A stretch of DNA of 64,000 nt from Anticarsia gemmatalis (taxonomy: Eukaryota > Arthropoda > Insecta > Lepidoptera > Erebidae). Shown here in pieces: positions 56,548-64,000 of this stretch. Positions within the stretch are counted from its first letter, which is position 1. The number at the start of each line of letters is the position of its first letter. The notes below the pieces were generated by a model. That model searched no databases. It was given only the letters and a program-made list of their open reading frames with translations, and was not told the origin of the DNA. The position numbers and the translations under genes were made by a program. The stretch lies in NCBI RefSeq assembly GCF_050436995.1, contig NC_134765.1, positions 6,537,501-6,601,500 of the forward strand, in the 5' to 3' direction.

Positions 56548-56670
56548 ATTATGCAGACCTATGATAATGCTTACGTTCACTTGTATTTGTTAGAGGGCTT
56601 AGAGGCGCAGCGGGTCAAGACAGGCTGGTCGGACGATATCAATTTATCTTGGCCGAACTTGCAAGCCGAG
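56548..56670 (+). CDS. Candidate isolated exon of an unidentified gene
   Basis: A 41-codon open segment lies between a good acceptor (TTTCTTTTCTCAAGTGTCCAG) and a consensus donor (GAG|GTAAGT), phase 0 at both ends. It encodes YDNAYVHLYLLEGLEAQRVK, then TGWSDDINLSWPNLQAE. Composition is protein-like and unlike the surrounding AT-rich DNA. I do not recognise the family and found no partner exons nearby. It may be an internal exon of a gene with very large introns extending past the window, or a relic of a mobile element. Confidence 0.5.
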
Positions 56671-59600
56671 GTAAGTGACGCTGAAAAATTAACTATTGAG
56701 TCCGCCCTGATGTACAACTTTTGTGACGGATATTTTTTTGCTTCTCTTTCGTAGCTTTTTGTTTGTATTTTGGTTGTTTACTTTTTGTTGAAGAAGAGAA
56801 TTGGGATTGAAAGGCAAAGTCAAAAAGTAGGAGGGTTGGAGATGCTCTTTTAAGCAATATGGAGAATAAGAGGAATACTTAGTAGAAGAGAGAATTATTA
56901 AAGTTACGTTTGTACATTGTTTATTTCATTTGATGTGATTTTTAGACCCTATTTACTCATGATATTTACTTATGATATTCATAAATAGCAACGTCGTAAT
57001 AGACGAGATAAAAGTAGGTACTTAATATCCACAATTATATTTTTGGTTAAATACTCGATCTCAATAAATATCATGTTTATGTTTCATATTTTAGTTGTGT
57101 TGTTGTATTTGTTAAATTCTATTCTACAGTATTTAAAGTTAAAGTTTTTATGATTGTATTCTTATAAAAAAGATATTAAAAATACTCTACATTTTCATTT
57201 ATTTATTTAATATTTAACATTTAATTTAATTTAATTTTCATCCCGCGACAATATTTACAACTGCGTCTTTACAACGAAGTAAATATTAAAAGGGTTCGCT
57301 GGAGTTTTTGCAGAGTTTGTCGAACTTCGACACTTGAAGGAACCAACTTGAAGATTAACTTGTAAATTCAATACATTGCTGATTAGCCACCTTTGTGAGG
57401 AGTCGTAATAATAATGCGGTGACGATCAGCCACTGAGAATTACCGGCGCAAGGACTTTCAAAAGGTAAGGAAATGTTTTAAGAACAAACTTGGACGGAGT
57501 TACGAATTTGTTACGAGTTTAAAGTACAACATTCGTGTGTCGTAAAGTGATAAAATGTATATTTAGATTCGGATTACTGTGAAGCAGTACAAAAGTCACT
57601 CAGTAAGTTACTAATTACATATTTGAAGTCGCACAAGTACCTCTATTTTTGTATAAGACGCCGTGAGAAAATAGCTCTAAATGGAGTTAATAAATGATTT
57701 GAGGAATATTTGGAAGTATTGCAATTTTGACTCCTCACTGAATAAAAACAACTATTTGCACTGGCGGTAAAAAAAGTCCCTGTGTCCTTGACAGTAGAAT
57801 CACCTAGATGTGTTCAGAAGAGGTACTGAAATTGAATTCATCGTTTGACCAGTAAACACTGCATTTTATTTATTCTTAGCTTATCTAGAGAAACTATTGT
57901 AATTTCTTCGATGCTGATTGGCTCTTAGATTTATGATCGTTGCTACGTCATTCAGATCAAGAATCCTTAATCCTCAGGTGCATCAGTTTGTCAGTGAAGG
58001 CACATCAATATTGCACGTGCACTTAGTCCGACGACCATCACCTGTATTAAACACATGTGCAAAACACGTGAGGGAGTTATGGGATTGGGCTTACGATTGC
58101 GTACTTATTGAGAAAACTTGCCTTCGTGGTACTTCTATTTTACTTAGAAGTCATGTAGCATTGTCTCACTTTTTAGTATGTTATGTCTCAGTCACATACA
58201 TTTATTTACATGAAATCCCATTATCAACAATTGCAGACGTGACGTAAAGCGCCGTAAGTATGAAAACGACGTTAGTATTGTATGTCGAAGTATTGATAAC
58301 TCAAAAACAGTATAAAATCACCGAATACTATGTGAGGGTAGGCGTAGAAACTCATGCCACAAGGAGACTACGCTAGGCAGCCAAATCAGTCAGCCCGCGA
58401 CCACGGTCGATGCAATTCGATCGAAGCGTCGGCTAAACAAATAAGGTGTCCTGAACTTTGATTTTTAAGCGCATTTAGAGCTCCTTGCATTATAATATTA
58501 TTTGCAGAAGTCGTGAGAATTTTAAATCGTTAATTACTTGATATAATGTAGCGTGTTCTTATTTTACCTCTTGTTGGTGCCTCAGGATCGTCGAAACGTC
58601 GTTGGGACAGGCGCTGGGTGAGTTGCTTATTTAAATTTATTTAAAAAAATCTCTCCGCGGTGAGATGTGTTATTTAAATATATGAAATTAATTAGCGCTG
58701 AATTCCTATTCTATATTTATAATGTTAAGAACGTAAGTAAATTTTTCACTGATATAGACGAACTATTTCCGTTCAATATTTACCGATTACTGACTGTTTT
58801 TAACACCACCATTTTAAACTTTTTACAACCAACGCCAGCTAAAAGCCAGACATGTAATTGTACACGTCTATTGAACGATGTAATATGATCATATCACCAT
58901 AAATAATGCATGTTCGCATACCTGCAGGGATATTTGGCTAGACGTCACTCTAATCGGTGATTAGCATGTGAATCGCAGTTAGCCACCCGTTCGTATTTAG
59001 TACTGTAGGCTTCATAATACTGTGCCTCGTTTACATGCAGGGGCCACTGCACTGGCTGGTGACATTATTACTCAAATCAGAAATGAGTTGATTAGTGAAT
59101 AAGTTAATTTTGCAGCAGTCCAAAGGACCACAGGACAGTTGGAAACTGTTGTAAAAAAACAATAATATTATTTCTATCCTTAAACAAATGCAAGGTTTAC
59201 ATTTTATGCGTATTCCACATACATAAAACGTCAGGGAGATTTTTTGCATCCTAGGCAAAATGTATCTTCTCATTAACTGTCGTATAATATTTAGGTAATG
59301 AACATGAAACGCGATATTTAAAAATTCATGACGCTCAAATAGCCATGACGTTTGTAAATTTCTTCTATTTTAAAGAAAAATCAAATTCTAGGTGTGCAAC
59401 ATGTTGTGCTAGAAGGCAGCACAAAGTTTGACACAGGTAGGTGGCAGTAGAAAGCACTCAGGGTATTTCCCCTGGCGCCGGGCCGCGTCACAGCCTCGCG
59501 CCAGATTGACGCGGGACTGATCATGCTTGATACACTTTCATGTATTTACATGTACTGCTAGCTTGCCCATGTCAGTTTGCTTTAGGTGATAGGTTTTCCT

Positions 59601-61483
59601 AGGAAAAATTGATGGTCTTTTTGTTACTGTATTGAAAGATGCAACGAACTTTTGACGAGGCCGAAGTCCGCTGCTATACGTTGTAAGAACGTTTTCATTT
59701 ATAATTTGAAGAATGCGTTTTGTTAGTTGTTCATTGGTATGATTGACAGTGTAGCAATTAGGGATTGCTCCTGGATTTAGCAGATTAGCATTTAAATATT
59801 TCTTTGTACATATGACAAAACAGTGTTAGAAAAATTAAAACTTCAATTTCCAAATAGTAATAATTCATAATTATCAAAATGAAGTCCGCTTTAAGTTATC
59901 AGACAAAAAATATAGCATATTTTAGATTTTTTTAACTCATATAAATAAAAAACGAAGGTTAAAACAGTAGAGAGAAAGACTGGCCACAAACAAATCCATA
60001 TTCAGCTTGGAACTCGTTGCTTGGTAATTGAACATAGCGTTAGATTATTATTTACTTGGCGCGTGCATCTTGCCGAGTGCGCGGTATTTGCATCTATCTA
60101 CACATAAATCACCCGGGGGCGGGGGGCGAGCGGCGAGGGGGGGGGGCGCATTAAACGATTCGATAACCTAGTAACTGTAATGTTGCATCATATTTTGTGT
60201 TGATTTTTTTCATAAAAAACTACTTACATAAATGAGGAAGCATCCTAAGGTATTAGAGGATATCTATGGCACTGAGCCCGCCTATATACTTATGTAAATA
60301 TATAAAAATAAATAAACATGTCCTCTCACTCCTCTCCTCGCATCTCTCTGTTCACGATAAACTCATTGACTATTGAACGGATTATTATACAGTTTTTACT
60401 AACAGATAGATTTATTTTAGAGGAAGGTTTTGGAGTATAATTTGTGAAGTTTGGCTCGATGCAATCCGGACGAAGCCGGGGCGGGCCGCTAGTATTTAAT
60501 AAAATATTTCACCTTCCGGTCGTCAGTCCTTTTTATTTTAATAAATAATTCGTAGTAGTATTCGTTCGTAGCGCTACGTGGAACAGTGTTATTAAGAGCA
60601 GACAAATGAAAAAGACAAAACGAGTTTTGGAAAACGTCATAGTCTATTTTTGGTGCGTATTTCCCGATTACTTTCGAGAAGACAATAAAAAATGAATTGG
60701 AATATTTTTCTGCTGACTGCACTTTATAAAAAAGAAGAAAAAATTTACAGAATATAGTTTTTCACTATAAAAATGTGATCGTTAACAATATTCTGAGCGT
60801 TTTCCCAGTGAAATATCAAGTAGCAGTGTTAACAAGCGACCGTGTGTATATAGCGGTGAGTAAATATATACAGTATGTAGACGTCCGAAGTATTCCTAGT
60901 GTGGACGTCGAGAACGAATGCAATATCTGGCACGTGACTGCACTAGCGACGCGCTGCGGATTTGTGTCTACGATATGAAATGTAAAACTAAAAGTAAGAA
61001 TAAAAATGTGTGACTTCAAACCGGTAAAGTAGCAGCGAAAAATAATGCGAGGAAAGTAGGACGCAAACCAATGAACTGGTGCTTTAGCTACTGGAATAGA
61101 TATTTGAACTGTAGTTATGAAAAATATTATTATTTTATTTGAGTCTATGTAAAACGTCGTTTGAACGGCTTGAACAACTTAGACACTAGATTGACAACTA
61201 ACCATACGATGTAACCTTTCATGCAATGAATCCCATATGGTAGTGGGGTAAGCCTTCCTGGTCTTTCTAATCCACTTCGCTCTGTCCTGGACATCATCTT
61301 CGGAAACCTCAGACTCACTTACGATATTAATAATAATTTATAATCAGAGGTTATCACATAAAATAGTAGTCTTTGAAGGGTAATTAGTCTATTCAGCTAC
61401 AGGCTAAAGATAATTAATTCATCAATTAAAACCGTAACCAGAGAACCTTTGCCGTAGCTAAAGATGAGCTAGAACTTTAGTAG
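56671..61483. other. AT-rich DNA without recognised genes
   Basis: A 109-codon frame at 57918-58247 has no recognised domain or splice context. A G-rich run lies at 60115-60146 and a probable element tail at 60270-60495. Confidence 0.5.
60270..60495 (+). repeat. Probable transposon 3' end fragment
   Basis: Ends GCAATCCGGACGAAGCCGGGG and CGGGCCGCTAGTA, a phrase typical of insect non-LTR element ends. The left boundary is uncertain. Confidence 0.45.
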
Positions 61484-61594
61484 CGCGATTCTCTACCATT
61501 ATCGACTATCGGCCCACCTAGCGAGTACAGCAGGAACTATTTTTTTGTCATTTTAAATGACAAACTCGATAGTACTGACTGTAGAGAATCGCGC
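61484..61594. mobile_element. 111-bp TIR element related to the one at 53881
   Basis: Perfect 14-bp inverted ends GCGCGATTCTCTAC (61484-61497) and GTAGAGAATCGCGC (61581-61594). Just inside, TATCGACT is shared with the 222-bp element. No coding capacity. Confidence 0.7.
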
Positions 61595-63300
61595 GAAAAG
61601 CCACGCATATAACTATCAAAATTCTGTTACAAAATGGCAATGAGCCTATTAAATAAGCTAACGCTATTCGTTCATCGTTCGTATTACGAAACTAAATAAT
61701 AGTAGTAGGAGTGTTAAGAACATAAACTTTAACTATTTGCGGCAACTATAAACAGAACTAAGAAGATCTAAGTCGACTCAAGTTCTAATCAAAGTTGAGC
61801 TTCTGACTTAACTCCTGTGTTAGGAAATTAATTAGCACTCGTTTTAACAATGAAGAAAACGTCGTCGGGAAACCTGCGAGTTTGAGGGTTCTTTATAATT
61901 TTCTCAAGGAGGCCGGAAACCTGCTTTACCTCTCGTTATGTAAGAGCTGGCTAAAACCAGGATCTGATATAATTGTAGGTATGATGACGCAATGACATAG
62001 CAGAGCAGTTTAAATGTATGTATTACATATTGCAAAAGCTGTGAAAATAATAGGATATTCCCACAAAAAAAAATCTTGTATAATGCATTGTTTGAAAGTT
62101 TGTGATTTCATATGATGTTGTTCAGTTGGTTTCCAAATTCCATGTCTTTACAACAGCGTCGGTATATCCTATTTCGTGTTGCACAGATTTAACAAATATT
62201 TATTTAATTTAAAAGTAGTTTAATCGATTCTGTTTGCATTCTGTATCTATTGTTAGTCTATCTCTTGACACTTGCTTGGGCATTTTTCATATAATTAGCA
62301 ATAGTTTTGTATGATTTTTGTAAAATTAAAAAGTCTCTTCTAGCAGATATTATTTCCTGAGCAACTAAGAGCATGTCCGGATACTTTAGCGATGTGTGCT
62401 TAATTCTGCAAATGTGATATGAAATATTCCCCCGAGATCGTGTATTTAAACTAAAGTATCTCAAGTCCGTGAACTTTGTCAACTACGGAGATTCTTGTGT
62501 GATTCAGAACATATTACAGCTCAGATAACTTGTGTTTGCTAACTTATGTTGAACGCTTAGTTTACGTGCTTTAACTTGTGAAAAACAATATGATAGTATT
62601 TTGTTTGTTGTTTATATTAGCTCATTGACTTTATGCTTTGTTATTTTTCTACTTACATTACAGTTTATTATGGAATCAACAGCAACATCAGCTAATTTAG
62701 GAATGAAAGTGGCCGCCATGGCCGAAATCCTTGGACATCATAATGGCACCCTCAGAAAGAGCAATACATTACTGCTTTGACGGACGGAGAATTATTGATT
62801 ACTAGCCGACCCGTGCGGCTCCGCTCGCGTGAATTTCGTACTGTTGCTTATTCGTTTGAGCACGCGAATTGCGAAGCACTCGATACACCTACACATAAAA
62901 ATGTTAACAACTCTTTTGTCATCTAATGGTTATTTACGAAAGGGACCCGAAAGGCACACAATGTGACACAGGCTCAGGCAGGCCTGATTTCCTGTGGTTA
63001 CCTTCTTTTCCGCTCTCGTCTGTATCCGTAGCAGTTTACAGTGTAAAATATAATACCTTATAATAGACTGACCATTGCTTACCCGTCTGGATTCAGAATA
63101 TTATTATAGGTCCTATCTGCGCCGGAGCTCTTCAGACGCGTAATAATGTATACTTGCGATGATACGTCCGAAACCGCGTAACCCGTAATTATTTTTTATA
63201 CTTATATCATCCGTTGTTTATTTTTTAAAACTTACCACATAGTCTGTTTCATAGCTATCCAATTTATTTCCTTAATGCAACCAATTAATTTGGTTATTAA
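61595..63300. other. AT-rich DNA with a repeat fragment
   Basis: Contains the possible small exon at 62664-62780 and, from 62801, ACTAGCCGACCCGTGCGGCT, a diverged start of the ACTAGCTGACCC repeat family. Otherwise nothing is recognised. Confidence 0.45.
62664..62780 (+). CDS. Possible terminal exon or small ORF, unidentified
   Basis: After a pyrimidine-rich acceptor (TTTTTCTACTTACATTACAG) an open frame runs FIMESTATSANLGMKVAAMA, then EILGHHNGTLRK, to TGA at 62778-62780. ATG at 62670 gives 36 aa. Followed 20 nt later by a repeat fragment. No family recognised; it could equally be chance. Confidence 0.25.
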   Translation, partial: FIMESTATSANLGMKVAAMAEILGHHNGTLRKSNTLLL

Positions 63301-63960
63301 ATATTATGTGATGTGATTCGAACAACAACGCCATCTGTCAGTTGCGGCGAACAACGACAACAAACGAAATTACTCGGTTTGCCATCTAGTATATCCCGAC
63401 CGCACCGGACCCACGTAAACCAACATTTTTGTGTAATATATCATACAACATTTATGTTTAAAAATCTTATAAATGTATAGCATGTTTCAAAGGTATTTTT
63501 TTACAATAAAGCCATCAAAATAAATTAATTAGAAAAAACATGCTTTGTTGCGGTTTATAACGCCATCTATTGGTTGGTGCGAACAACAGGTATCGATACG
63601 GCAGGCGCCGCGTAAGGCCCAGCGCAGACAGACCGGAATAATCCTCGCGCGGCCTCGAGCATTTTCTTTACGGCTCGCGGATGCTCGAGCATGTTCGCGA
63701 CTGCTCGAGCCTGCGCGAGGAAAGCTTTCTAGGTTACCATTCTTCATTAAACAGGCCAGTTTTCGTGAAAATTCGTCAACGATGGTAGACTGGGCCATGA
63801 TTATAATTGCTCTTTTGACTGAAGAAGAATAAAAATGACGTTCTCCCTCTTTAAACTCAGTAACAACATTGAAATTTTTCGTACGATGCTCGCGCGTCCT
63901 CGAGTATGCGCGGGGATACCCGCGCATCCTCGAGGACGCGCGAGCATTTTTTGTCAGGTT
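63300..63960. repeat. GC-rich palindromic repeat cluster at the right edge
   Basis: CGCCATCTGTCAGTTGCGGC (about 63330) and CGCCATCTATTGGTTGGTGC (about 63561) are related units. Between 63645 and 63721 lies an imperfect palindrome (CCTCGCGCGGCCTCGAGCA and its inverse), and at 63886-63914 / 63919-63947 a 29-bp-arm palindrome with one mismatch and a 4-nt loop. Probably a mobile-element remnant; family unknown. Confidence 0.6.
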
Positions 63961-64000
63961 CAAGCAATTATGCACTTTATTTTAATTAATTTAAAGTTGA

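Noticed and set aside
57918..58247. A 109-codon plus-strand frame
   Set aside because: No domain, no splice or promoter context, and composition does not differ clearly from chance. Not called as a gene.
63529..63975. A 148-codon minus-strand frame, rich in Arg/Ala/Ser
   Set aside because: Most of it is encoded by palindromic CpG-rich repeats, with matching open frames on the other strand and no recognised domain.
1..64000. CRISPR arrays, bacterial operons, rRNA genes or viral genes
   Set aside because: No regularly spaced direct repeats, no prokaryotic gene layout, and no rRNA or recognisable viral protein were seen.

Overview
This is a stretch of an AT-rich animal nuclear genome, almost certainly from a lepidopteran (moth or butterfly). 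The genes have small exons with GT-AG introns. The dispersed repeats look like common lepidopteran families: tRNA-headed SINEs, a repeat beginning with ACTAGCTGACCCGCGC, 'cagcagtgggaca' fragments, and small TIR/fold-back elements. No species can be named from the sequence alone.

Region 1 (about 347-23173, + strand) is one complete long-isoform capicua (cic) coding region. I could join 29 coding exons by hand with every splice phase matching. They give an open frame of 5265 nt (1754 aa plus stop). Recognisable parts in order: an SV40-like NLS; the CIC-L-specific N-terminal domain (WRDHRVLAK to RLLQPPW); a basic Cys/His motif (KKFNGKQWRRLC); a segment ending in VSLGSSRSG; the FPWQSLVP motif (human counterpart binds ataxin-1); the HMG box (RRPMNAFMIFSKRHR); an IDLKC acidic/serine motif; and the C-terminal C1 domain (DIFPTKMALQLKIREVRQK). 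Cic is the HMG-box repressor that acts downstream of RTK/Ras/ERK signalling; HMG box and C1 bind DNA together. Introns carry many repeats. A long AT-rich 3' region with several AATAAA signals follows.

Region 2 (27948-28894, - strand) is a two-exon gene convergent with cic. It encodes a 275-aa DMAC2/ATP5SL-like mitochondrial protein, an assembly factor of the distal membrane arm of respiratory complex I. The tail-to-tail gap from the cic stop is about 4.8 kb.

Region 3 (about 29-64 kb) is mostly non-coding, AT-rich DNA with isolated repeats: a LINE/SINE-like insertion with a 12-bp target-site duplication, TIR elements (one with perfect 28-bp ends), fold-back hairpins and a GC-rich palindrome cluster at the right edge. 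The only segment that looks like a real exon is 56548-56670 (41 codons, good acceptor and donor), of unknown identity. Nothing here looks like a wholly new multigene system. The points most worth checking are the orphan exon, the tandem in-frame donors and SUMO-motif cluster in cic, and the TIR and palindromic elements.
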